Assembly (NCBI GenBank): GCA_025360265.1
Contig: JANYCP010000197.1
Coordinates: 1-5,452, forward strand
Source: Gemmatimonadota bacterium
GTDB lineage: Bacteria > Gemmatimonadota > Gemmatimonadetes > Gemmatimonadales > GWC2-71-9
Length of the DNA stretch: 5,452 bases
Direction of reading: 5' to 3'
In this document: piece by piece, positions 1 to 5,452 of the stretch
Numbering within the stretch: position 1 is the stretch's first letter
Layout: each line of letters begins with the position of its first letter
Notes under the pieces: generated by a model
What the model saw: only the letters and a program-made list of their open reading frames with translations
The model's database searches: none
Told to the model about the DNA's origin: nothing
Program-made: the position numbers and the translations under genes

Positions 1-1938
1 GACATCCACCAGCATCATCAAGCCCATCGTCCAGCCGCTGTCGTCGTACGTGCTGAGCCGTGAATCGGGGAAGACCTGCTTTTCGAGCAGATTCTTGGCG
101 AGTCGGCCGTATGGCTGGTCTCGCTTGATGATGTATGATCCCGCCTTGTATGTAGAATCGCCGATCTTGACGTCGGAATTTGCAGTGCCGACTTCGATCC
201 CCTGCACGCGAAGGATGCGCACCAGCTCGGCCGCTTTGGTCATGTCGCGTTGCACCGGGATCACAAAGCCGAACGGCGCCTTCGTCTTGCCCTCTTCAAT
301 CGAATTGCGCGTCTTTACGTAGAAATTCTCGACAATGATGTTCGGAAACATCGATGTGAGCTGGAGTGCCGTGAGAACATCAGTCTCCATGTAGTTGGTG
401 TTGACCCGACGCGTGAACGACGCCGCACCGTTGGGAGGAATCGGGATGCCGCGATACCACTCGCGATCCTGCCCACCGCCGCGACCGGTCGGTACGGCAC
501 CGGCTCGCCCGCCGCCACCTTGCCCCGGATTTATTCCGGGGCCCTGTCCGCCACCAGCGACCGGCGCATTTCCACCGCGAGCCCCAACCGGCACCACCGC
601 TGCCGAGTCTGCGCCGGCGCCACCTCGCCCATTGCCGCCACGCCCTCCGGCCCCACGTCCGCCGCGGCCGCCCGCACCCGTGGAATCTGCCGCATTGCCA
701 GCGCCCCTACCACCTCGACCGCCGCCGGCTACGCTATCCACCGGATCGCGGCCTGATTGCGTCTCATTCATTTTCATCATGCCGTTGTGGTTGTACGCGA
801 TGGACCCCAGGTAGCCCGGCGACCAGCCATCCATGAAGGCGTGGTCATAAATGCCGGGCATTCCCCACTTCGTCAGCTGCGCCATCTCGAAGTTGGAGAA
901 CCACGGTAGCTCGGCGAACAGAATCGGATCGAGATTCGGGTTCTGCGGTGGACCACCGCTGTAGATGTACATCAGCGGCTGCGCCTCATGCAGGTCGTGC
1001 ATGATCGGCGGGTGCGCGGTGAAGTACCAATCGGCGATCCCGCGCATCTGCATCAAGGAAAGATTGATGTCACGATTGTTGTCGTGGAAGACGTACTTGC
1101 CCCAGTAGGGCAGCCCACCAACGCCACCGGCCGCTCCGCCGCGTCCGCCACCTGCTGCACCACCACGCCCCGCTGGAGCGGCGGCTGTGTCGGCACCAGG
1201 AACGACGGCGACAGTTGGCGCCGGATCAAGTCCGTGGTAGAACCAGTCGACATTTCGATCGCGGCCATCTGCATCGGCCGCCGGCGTGATCGACAGGTAG
1301 ACGTTCTGGCGAATCTGGTTGATGAGCGGCGACGTTTCGGTCGCGACGCGATAGACTAATTCCATCAGCATTTCTGATGGACCGGTTTCACCGCTGTGCA
1401 GCCCACCCATGATGTGGTAGTTGGGCTTGGTATTGGCAATCAACTGCTGAATCTGCGCGTCACTCTGTCCGCGCGGATCGGCAAGCTTGGCGAGGTTGGC
1501 GCGGTTTTTCGTCAGACCCGCGATGTTCTCATCAGAGGAGACCCACACAACCACCAGGTCGCGACCCTCATCCGACTTGCCGATCACTTCGACCTTCACG
1601 CGCGGCGTTGCTTTCGCCAGCGCCCGGTAGAATTTCAGCATGTCGGCGTAGTAGGTGAGCTTCTTCGGTGCGCCCACGTCGTAGCCAATGATGTCGCGCG
1701 GCGTCGGAATTCCCTTGACGACGGGAAGGTGATCGACGAGCGGACTCCCCCATTTCGCGTCACCAGTCCAGAGCTTGTACTTCTCGGCGAATTCCGCGTC
1801 CTGGGCCTGCTTCGGATCGCGCGTCTCGGTAGCCATCTGCTGGGCCGAGGCGCGAACGGTTGCAAGGAGGGACAGGGACGCGATCAGCAGGGTACGGGCG
1901 CGACGGGACACGGACGCGGAAGCGTTCACGGCGAGCAT
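1..1938 (-). CDS. Secreted M14-family zinc carboxypeptidase-like protein (C-terminus beyond window)
   Basis: This frame is open for 646 codons, from an ATG at 1938 to the left edge, with no stop; the C-terminus is missing. The N-terminus looks like a signal peptide: basic RRAR, a hydrophobic stretch at residues 16-28 and an ASA|QQ cleavage site near residue 32, so the protein is probably exported. M14 hallmarks appear in order: zinc ligands H181 and E184 in GGLHSGETGPSE; ADADGRDRN near 221-229, at the place of the usual NPDG motif; NNRDIN at 287-292 (substrate-binding Asn/Arg); a third ligand H317 in MHDLHEAQ; and E392 in HNGMMKMNETQ as likely catalytic base. All key residues are present, so an active zinc exopeptidase or amidase is expected; the substrate is unknown. 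Gly/Arg-rich insertions lie at about 257-275 and 405-489. Starts at 1971 (ATG) or 1929 (GTG, with AGGA 9 bases upstream) are also in frame. It lies downstream of the beta-propeller gene, probably in one operon. Confidence 0.9.
   Translation of the reverse strand, partial: MLAVNASASVSRRARTLLIASLSLLATVRASAQQMATETRDPKQAQDAEFAEKYKLWTGDAKWGSPLVDHLPVVKGIPTPRDIIGYDVGAPKKLTYYADMLKFYRALAKATPRVKVEVIGKSDEGRDLVVVWVSSDENIAGLTKNRANLAKLADPRGQSDAQIQQLIANTKPNYHIMGGLHSGETGPSEMLMELVYRVATETSPLINQIRQNVYLSITPAADADGRDRNVDWFYHGLDPAPTVAVVPGADTAAAPAGRGGAAGGGRGGAAGGVGGLPYWGKYVFHDNNRDINLSLMQMRGIADWYFTAHPPIMHDLHEAQPLMYIYSGGPPQNPNLDPILFAELPWFSNFEMAQLTKWGMPGIYDHAFMDGWSPGYLGSIAYNHNGMMKMNETQSGRDPVDSVAGGGRGGRGAGNAADSTGAGGRGGRGAGGRGGNGRGGAGADSAAVVPVGARGGNAPVAGGGQGPGINPGQGGGGRAGAVPTGRGGGQDREWYRGIPIPPNGAASFTRRVNTNYMETDVLTALQLTSMFPNIIVENFYVKTRNSIEEGKTKAPFGFVIPVQRDMTKAAELVRILRVQGIEVGTANSDVKIGDSTYKAGSYIIKRDQPYGRLAKNLLEKQVFPDSRLSTYDDSGWTMGLMMLVDV
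472..726 (-). repeat. Second, long Gly/Arg-rich low-complexity insertion in the M14 protein
   Basis: Residues 405-489 of the peptidase form an approximately 85-residue tract. By hand count it has about 39 glycines and 9 arginines, arranged as irregular GGRGG, GRGG and GAGG units with Ala, Pro, Asn and Gln between them. It starts 13 residues after the presumed catalytic Glu392 and ends just before DREWYRGIP, where ordered sequence resumes. It is likely disordered. The opposite strand reads as a proline-rich frame here, which is only its complement. Confidence 0.75.
1114..1170 (-). repeat. First Gly/Arg-rich low-complexity insertion in the M14 protein
   Basis: About 19 codons (residues 257-275) consist almost entirely of Gly, Ala and Arg in GRGG-like units. 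They lie between the ADADG motif and the NNRDIN motif of the peptidase domain. This is probably a flexible surface loop. The DNA is not an exact tandem repeat; the repetition is at the amino-acid level. Confidence 0.7.
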
Positions 1939-1988
1939 TCCTGGGTCGGGGTGATGGCCGGAAAGATACATCCGACCCGACTCACCCG

Positions 1989-3071
1989 TCAGCGTGTCTC
2001 GACGATCCGGAAGAGTTTTACCACCGCGTCCAGTGCGGCATCGGGATCGTCGGGGACGCAGGCCAGTGCGAGCCACGTTCCCGACACGCTCCAGAACCCG
2101 TTGAAGAAGCGGCAAGGGAGATGGAGTCTCCCGATGAAACGGGTGGATGTGAAAAGATCGGCGAACGCCGAGTCACCTTCCATGCCGATGATCCAGATGC
2201 GCTTCTGTGCATCGGCGCGGGGGGGCGAACCGGGGGTGATTTGCGGCATCTCAGCTTGTGCGGCCTGTTCTCGCATCTTGGTCATCATCGCCGCGGGGAC
2301 AGCGCCGCCACCGCCTCCGCGACCAGACCGTCTCACCATCTCGGCAATGAAGTCGTCGGTGCGTGCAAGGCTCGCGTGGATCGGCGGCAGGTCGCGCGCG
2401 AGTGCGCGCACAAGCGTTCCCTGCCATGTGTAGAGGCCGACGCGATACCGGGCAGCGTCGCCGACCAGAAAGCCACCGTCCCAGGTGCCAGTGATCGGCG
2501 CGAAACCTTGACGCGGCGCGAGGGTCGTATCGAAGCGAGCCTTGTAGAACGAGTCGTTGGCGGCAAGGAGTTCTCGTGCCATCCCGGTGACCGGGTTCAC
2601 CATGAACGGCTTGAACCCGGCGGGGCCATACCGCGAGACCAACGCTTCCGTGCCAATGACGTCGAACACGTTGGCGTCGTTACCGAGGAGGTTCTCACGG
2701 ATGAGTTTGCCGCCAAACGTCCATTCGGACAGCCGCTGATTACCCATGTCCCAGACCCGGATCGCGTTGTTCGTGATGGCGATCGGCTGTGGGTTGGTGA
2801 CTTCGCCTGGTCCGCCACCAGTGCGACCAAACCGCGCGATCGGTTTGCCGGTGGAGTCGAGCATCAGGAGGCGGTCGGTCGGCGATGTGTTCGTGACGAA
2901 GAGCAGGTTCCCTTGCGGACCGACCGCGATCGGAGTGAGCCGGTTGACTGGACTGGCATCAATCTGGTGCGTGGTGAACGCCGGGACGAGTCGCGGGAGG
3001 GTCGTGGACTGCGCCAGTACTACAGCCGGACAGACCAGCGTTGCGCAGGCAATGGTTCGCACGAGCCGCAT
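1989..3071 (-). CDS. Secreted 6-bladed beta-propeller (NHL-like) protein
   Basis: The product has 360 residues. The start at 3071 is chosen because GAGG (3081-3078) lies 6 bases upstream and because it gives a clean signal peptide: basic MRLVR, a hydrophobic core and cleavage near VLA|QS at residue 20. A longer frame to 3191 exists, but it would run over the intergenic inverted repeat and the GntR gene start. FGRTGGGPGE at residues 81-90 is typical of bacterial secreted 6-bladed beta-propeller proteins. Repeated strand-turn patterns follow, such as GPQGNLLFVTN, NNAIRVWDMGNQRLSEW, WDGGFLVGDAARYRVGLY and RIWIIGMEGDSAF. A small SGRGGGGG insertion lies at 249-256. The protein is probably periplasmic or extracellular and may bind a ligand or partner; no catalytic motif was recognised. 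It is followed by the M14 gene after a gap of about 17-60 bases, depending on that gene's start. Confidence 0.85.
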   Translation of the reverse strand: MRLVRTIACATLVCPAVVLAQSTTLPRLVPAFTTHQIDASPVNRLTPIAVGPQGNLLFVTNTSPTDRLLMLDSTGKPIARFGRTGGGPGEVTNPQPIAITNNAIRVWDMGNQRLSEWTFGGKLIRENLLGNDANVFDVIGTEALVSRYGPAGFKPFMVNPVTGMARELLAANDSFYKARFDTTLAPRQGFAPITGTWDGGFLVGDAARYRVGLYTWQGTLVRALARDLPPIHASLARTDDFIAEMVRRSGRGGGGGAVPAAMMTKMREQAAQAEMPQITPGSPPRADAQKRIWIIGMEGDSAFADLFTSTRFIGRLHLPCRFFNGFWSVSGTWLALACVPDDPDAALDAVVKLFRIVETR

Positions 3072-3077
3072 GACGTA

Positions 3078-3081
3078 CCTC
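3078..3081 (-). promoter_or_regulatory. Ribosome binding site deciding the beta-propeller start
   Basis: GAGG on the minus strand sits 6 bases before the ATG at 3071. Together with the signal peptide that begins there, it supports the 360-residue product over the 400-residue extension. Confidence 0.6.
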
Positions 3082-3113
3082 GGCGTGGAGGTTTGCACTT
3101 TCTCGACCTGTGA

Positions 3114-3143
3114 CTTACTGTAATATAGCACTATAACAGTAAG
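3114..3143. promoter_or_regulatory. Divergent promoter/operator: 30-bp nested inverted repeat
   Basis: Perfect 8-bp arms, CTTACTGT (3114-3121) and ACAGTAAG (3136-3143), flank a 14-bp AT-rich spacer. Inside is a second inverted repeat, TATAG-CA-CTATA (3124-3135), with its centre shifted by one base. Only 9 of the 30 bases are G or C, in strong contrast to the surrounding DNA. A plus-strand -10-like TATAAC (3132-3137) and a minus-strand -10-like TATATT (3127-3122) both fall inside, though no good -35 box is visible for either. It ends 11 bases before the start of the GntR gene. GntR-family dimers bind inverted repeats and commonly control their own operon, so this is the likely autoregulatory operator. 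That regulator-site pairing is inference. Confidence 0.65.
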
Positions 3144-3144
3144 C

Positions 3145-3149
3145 GGGAG
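3145..3149 (+). promoter_or_regulatory. Ribosome binding site of the GntR regulator gene
   Basis: GGGAG lies 5 bases before the ATG at 3155, directly after the inverted repeat. If the TATAAC at 3132 is the -10 box, the transcript leader is only about 10 bases and this site is near its 5' end. Confidence 0.55.
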
Positions 3150-3154
3150 TCCCG

Positions 3155-3565
3155 ATGTTTTATCGCCCAGATCCTGCCGGTCCAGTTCCAATCTATGTCC
3201 AGCTGATGGACCAGGTTCGACACGCGGTCGAGACCGGTGTGCTGCGCGGCGGCGAGCAATTGCCGGCGATGCGGGAAGTTGCCGTGCGTCTGGTCGTCAA
3301 CGTCAATACAGTGTCGAAGGCGTATCACGAACTGGCTGCCGCTGGCGTCGTCGAGATCCAGCACGGGGCAGGGGTGTTTGTGGTGCCGAGGGAGAAGTGG
3401 CCGGTGTCGCTGCCGCGGCGGCAGGCGGCCGATGTGATGATGAAGGAGACGGTGGCGAAACTGCGCGCGATGGGGTTGAAGGCGGACGAGATTCGCCGCA
3501 TGACCGAAGCCGCACTCGGTGATGGCGGCGCAGGTCAGCCTACGTCGCACAAGCGTCGCGCATGA
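3155..3565 (+). CDS. GntR-family transcriptional regulator, YtrA subfamily
   Basis: The 136-residue product is a short GntR repressor. Residues 11-78 form the winged helix-turn-helix: PIYVQLMDQVRHAV opens it, GEQLPAMREVAVRL is the first part of the HTH, VNVNTVSKAYHEL the recognition helix, and GVVEIQHGAGVFV the wing. These match the GntR consensus (lPs.RelA..l.vn..Tv..Ay..Le..G.i....G.G.fV). Only about 58 residues follow, predicted as one or two helices (about 88-122). That is too short for a FadR or HutC effector domain and is typical of the YtrA subfamily, whose members dimerise through this tail and usually sit first in ABC transporter operons. Its stop overlaps the ATPase start (ATGA, 3562-3565), indicating coupled translation. 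It probably represses its own operon from the inverted repeat just upstream. The inducing signal cannot be read from the sequence. Confidence 0.93.
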   Translation: MFYRPDPAGPVPIYVQLMDQVRHAVETGVLRGGEQLPAMREVAVRLVVNVNTVSKAYHELAAAGVVEIQHGAGVFVVPREKWPVSLPRRQAADVMMKETVAKLRAMGLKADEIRRMTEAALGDGGAGQPTSHKRRA

Positions 3566-4494
3566 ACCAGCCGCTTGCCGTTCGCACTGAGAAACTGTGC
3601 AAGGCATTTGGTGACGTCCGGGCACTCGTCGATGTCGACTTCGCGATCCCTGCCGGATCGGTGTGCGCGCTCATTGGGCGCAACGGTGCTGGCAAGACCA
3701 CCGCGATTCATTCATTGCTTGGGATGGTGCATCCAACCAGCGGATCTGGAGAGGTGCTGGGCTGTCCGATTGGCGCTGCCGGCGATTCCGTTGAGATCCG
3801 CCGCCGGGTCGCGTTCGTCGATCCAACGGCGCTCTATTCGTGGATGACCGTCGGCGAGATCCTCAACCTCGCCCGTCGATGTTATCCCGACTGGAACCGA
3901 TCGCGCGAAGTGGCAGGCATCTTCGCCCTCGATCTTCCGCTCAAGCGAAGGGTCTCGGCGCTATCCAAGGGAATGCGCACCAAGCTCGGTCTCTTGATCG
4001 CCCTCGCGCGCGACGCGGAACTCCTCATGTTCGACGAACCAACCGACGGCCTCGATCCGGTCGTGCGTGAGCAGATCATGCAGGCGCTGGTCGCCGTCAA
4101 CGCGAGCAGAGGTGTGACATTGGTGATTTCCTCGCACCAGCTCGTCGAGCTTGAGGACATCGCCAACTGGATTTGCCTCCTCGACCGAGGTCGGCTCAGG
4201 CTCGCCGGTGAAATGGACGAAGTGCGCGCGATGCATCATCGGATCGATTTCGCGGTGCGCGAGGCGCATGATCTCGCGATCGCCGCTGTTTCTGGCGCGG
4301 TCAGCCTGACTCGCGCCGGCGCCTTCGGAAGCCTGATTGTCTGCGGCAACATCGACGACGCACTACGCACACTCGGCCCGATGGCAGTACGGCATCAAGG
4401 CGCGTCGCTCAAGGAAATTGTGCTGGCATACGCAGCGCCCGATGTTGGCAACGCCAATTGGGTCCTGACGGGGGGCGTGCGTCATGTGGCGTAA
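3562..4494 (+). CDS. ABC transporter ATP-binding protein (GntR-linked exporter type)
   Basis: The 310-residue cytoplasmic ATPase energises the membrane protein encoded next. Motifs are Walker A GRNGAGKTT (39-47), signature LSKGM (134-138, in place of LSGGQ), Walker B LLMFDEP (154-160) with catalytic E159, D-loop GLDP (163-166) and H-loop SSH with H192. All catalytic residues are present. The Q-loop position reads FVDPTALYSWMTVGE (85-99), with Asp87 where glutamine is usual. Residues after about 220 form a C-terminal extension, as in many ABC-2 type exporter ATPases. It overlaps the regulator by 4 bases and the permease by 11 bases, so the three genes are one operon. Family precedent (YtrB-like and BcrA/CcmA-like ATPases) suggests export or envelope-stress response; the substrate is unknown. 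Confidence 0.95.
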   Translation: MNQPLAVRTEKLCKAFGDVRALVDVDFAIPAGSVCALIGRNGAGKTTAIHSLLGMVHPTSGSGEVLGCPIGAAGDSVEIRRRVAFVDPTALYSWMTVGEILNLARRCYPDWNRSREVAGIFALDLPLKRRVSALSKGMRTKLGLLIALARDAELLMFDEPTDGLDPVVREQIMQALVAVNASRGVTLVISSHQLVELEDIANWICLLDRGRLRLAGEMDEVRAMHHRIDFAVREAHDLAIAAVSGAVSLTRAGAFGSLIVCGNIDDALRTLGPMAVRHQGASLKEIVLAYAAPDVGNANWVLTGGVRHVA

Positions 4495-5221
4495 GTATTG
4501 GGGTGAGGTACGGTGGCTGACACTCTATTCGGGTGCCGCGCTGCTGGTGCTGATCTTCCTGGGCATCGGCGAGCCATTTCCATCGCAAGTTCGTTCGCGA
4601 CCGGACCTCGCGTTCGTGCTCTACAATGGTCAGTACCTGCAGATCATTCTGCCAGTCGTGATGGTTGGCTGCGCTGTGCTGATGGGAATCGGCGGACTGG
4701 GGCACGAGCGGAGCGGTGGAACAGCACTCTTCACGCTTTCCCTTCCGGCCACCAGGCGTTCGATAGTTCTGGGTCGATTCCTGGCCGGAGCCGCGGCGAT
4801 CGGCGTGCTCTGCATTGGTGCCGAGGTGGGAGTCGCCCTGCGCGCCGCTGAGATGGGACTCGGTGGACAGTTTCCGCTCGGCCGGGCGCTGGCCCTCGGC
4901 TGCTGTCTCGGCACCGGCGCCCTGTCAGTCTATTCCTTCTCATTCCTGACTGCCAACGTTACCGCGCACACGGTTCGCACCGTGGCGACAGTTGTCACCC
5001 TCTTGTTAATCCTAGGCTATGGGGCAGGGGCACGAAACGGGGTCCACGAGCTGCACTCGCTGCGGTGGTGGCTGCAGCCCTTGAACTACCTCTCGCTGAT
5101 GGGTGGGGGTGGCTTCTTGCCGTCTGGGCGGTTCCCCTGGATCGGGGTGGCGATCGCGCTCGGCATTACCGCCGCCCTACTGGAGGTGACTACCCGCTGG
5201 GTCGAGCGATTCGACTTCTGA
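4484..5221 (+). CDS. ABC-2 type transporter membrane protein
   Basis: The 245-residue integral membrane protein has about six predicted hydrophobic segments, near residues 12-28, 51-70, 97-117, 135-156, 163-180 and 217-235. After the second segment, HERSGGTALFTLSLPATRRSIVLGR (split: HERSGGTALFTL, then SLPATRRSIVLGR; residues 74-98) matches the cytoplasmic coupling loop of ABC-2 permeases, where a conserved Glu, a small-residue stretch, LSLP and Arg residues precede the next helix. There is only one permease gene, so a homodimer pairing with two copies of the preceding ATPase is likely. The start at 4484 lies inside the ATPase gene, and G-rich sequence at 4470-4475 about 8 bases upstream may serve as a weak ribosome binding site. 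Direction and substrate are unknown; ABC-2 systems normally export. Confidence 0.9.
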   Translation: MWRKYWGEVRWLTLYSGAALLVLIFLGIGEPFPSQVRSRPDLAFVLYNGQYLQIILPVVMVGCAVLMGIGGLGHERSGGTALFTLSLPATRRSIVLGRFLAGAAAIGVLCIGAEVGVALRAAEMGLGGQFPLGRALALGCCLGTGALSVYSFSFLTANVTAHTVRTVATVVTLLLILGYGAGARNGVHELHSLRWWLQPLNYLSLMGGGGFLPSGRFPWIGVAIALGITAALLEVTTRWVERFDF

Positions 5222-5357
5222 GAGGAGCAGACGATACTCCCTAGGACATCGCCGCCAATGTGAGCAGTTGCTCATCGAGATATGCGAGCGATTACTCACA
5301 TACAATTCCAACCTCCCGTGCCACAACGCGTTGCCTTGCTCCGCTCCGCGTTCAGCC
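5222..5357. other. Short non-coding stretch after the ABC operon, with small inverted repeats
   Basis: No convincing gene was found here. A 7-bp inverted repeat, ATGTGAG (5258-5264) and CTCACAT (5295-5301), encloses a tight palindrome TGAGCA-GT-TGCTCA (5261-5274). The RNA could fold, but no U-run follows, so it is not a standard intrinsic terminator. It may be a transcription end between converging genes or a protein-binding site. Confidence 0.35.
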
Positions 5358-5450
5358 TTAGCTTCGCAATCGACTCTGAGGGCGGCCAATCTCGTGAATC
5401 TGTTCAAGTTCGGATCGTTTCTCCCAGCCAATGAAATAGCGGTCGATCTC
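5358..5450 (-). CDS. Possible C-terminal end of an unknown gene entering from the right edge
   Basis: Reading leftward from 5450, 30 codons are open and end at TAA (5360-5358). The residues run EIDRYFIGWEKRSEL then EQIHEIGRPQSRLRS. The composition is protein-like, with mixed charged, aromatic and aliphatic residues and a plausible helix. The other two minus frames here give a quick stop or run improbably into the permease gene. If real, this gene converges on the ABC operon. No family was recognised and the evidence is short. Confidence 0.35.
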   Translation of the reverse strand, partial: EIDRYFIGWEKRSELEQIHEIGRPQSRLRS

Positions 5451-5452
5451 GG

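Noticed and set aside
395..814. Plus-strand open frame encoding a very proline-rich protein
   Set aside because: It is the exact complement of the Gly/Arg-rich tract of the M14 gene; Gly codons read as Pro on the other strand. It has no good ribosome binding site, and the minus frame carries clear peptidase motifs.
1396..2433. 345-codon plus-strand open frame
   Set aside because: It spans parts of two well-supported minus-strand genes and the gap between them, shows no recognisable domain, and is the kind of long antisense frame common in GC-rich DNA.
1860..3113. 417-codon plus-strand open frame
   Set aside because: It lies opposite the beta-propeller gene, has Arg/Gly/Asp-rich shadow composition and no domain. 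The minus frame has a signal peptide, a ribosome binding site and the FGRTGGGPGE motif.
3093..3121. TTGCAC (3093-3098) as a plus-strand -35 box
   Set aside because: A 17-base spacer puts the -10 at TACTGT, which matches the consensus poorly; the better -10-like TATAAC is too far away.
3131..3625. 164-codon minus-strand open frame across the GntR gene
   Set aside because: It covers the winged-helix gene and the ATPase start in antisense, is rich in His, Arg and Gln as expected for a shadow, and has no supporting motif.
5224..5240. GGAG/CTCC hairpin just after the permease stop as a terminator
   Set aside because: The stem is only 4 bp with a 9-base loop and no U-run follows.
5177..5431. 84-codon minus-strand frame at the right end
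   Set aside because: It runs into the 3' end of the permease gene in antisense and has no family resemblance; the alternative minus frame ending at 5358 looks more protein-like.

Overview
The window is GC-rich bacterial DNA holding two divergent transcription units around one short AT-rich intergenic region (about 3072-3154). No rRNA, tRNA, insertion sequence or CRISPR array was seen. The gene content suggests a Gemmatimonadota-like or related GC-rich Gram-negative bacterium: a secreted M14 metallopeptidase with Gly/Arg-rich insertions, a secreted 6-bladed beta-propeller protein with an FGRTGGGPGE motif, and a short GntR regulator with an ABC exporter. This taxonomic guess is inference from protein style and base composition; there is no marker gene.

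Left half, minus strand (3071 down to the left edge): a secreted beta-propeller protein (3071-1989) is followed after a short gap by a secreted M14-type zinc carboxypeptidase-like protein (start near 1938). The peptidase reads through the left edge with no stop, so its C-terminus is missing. The two probably form one operon. Both begin with signal peptides and both carry Gly/Arg-rich low-complexity insertions; the peptidase has two, one about 85 residues long directly after the presumed catalytic glutamate.

Right half, plus strand (3155-5221): three tightly coupled genes encode a YtrA-type GntR repressor, an ABC transporter ATPase and an ABC-2 type membrane protein. The first two overlap by 4 bases (ATGA) and the last two by 11 bases, so co-translation is likely. 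This is the classic layout of a self-regulated GntR/ABC export or envelope-stress module.

Between the two units lies a 30-bp, roughly 30% GC inverted repeat (3114-3143) with a second inverted repeat nested inside it. Candidate -10 elements for both directions fall within it. It is the best candidate operator for the GntR protein, and its position would let one repressor control both the transporter operon and the secreted-protein operon.

Right end (5222-5452): a short non-coding stretch with small inverted repeats, then what may be the last 30 codons of a minus-strand gene entering from beyond the right edge. Long plus-strand frames opposite the two secreted-protein genes are judged to be GC-driven shadows.
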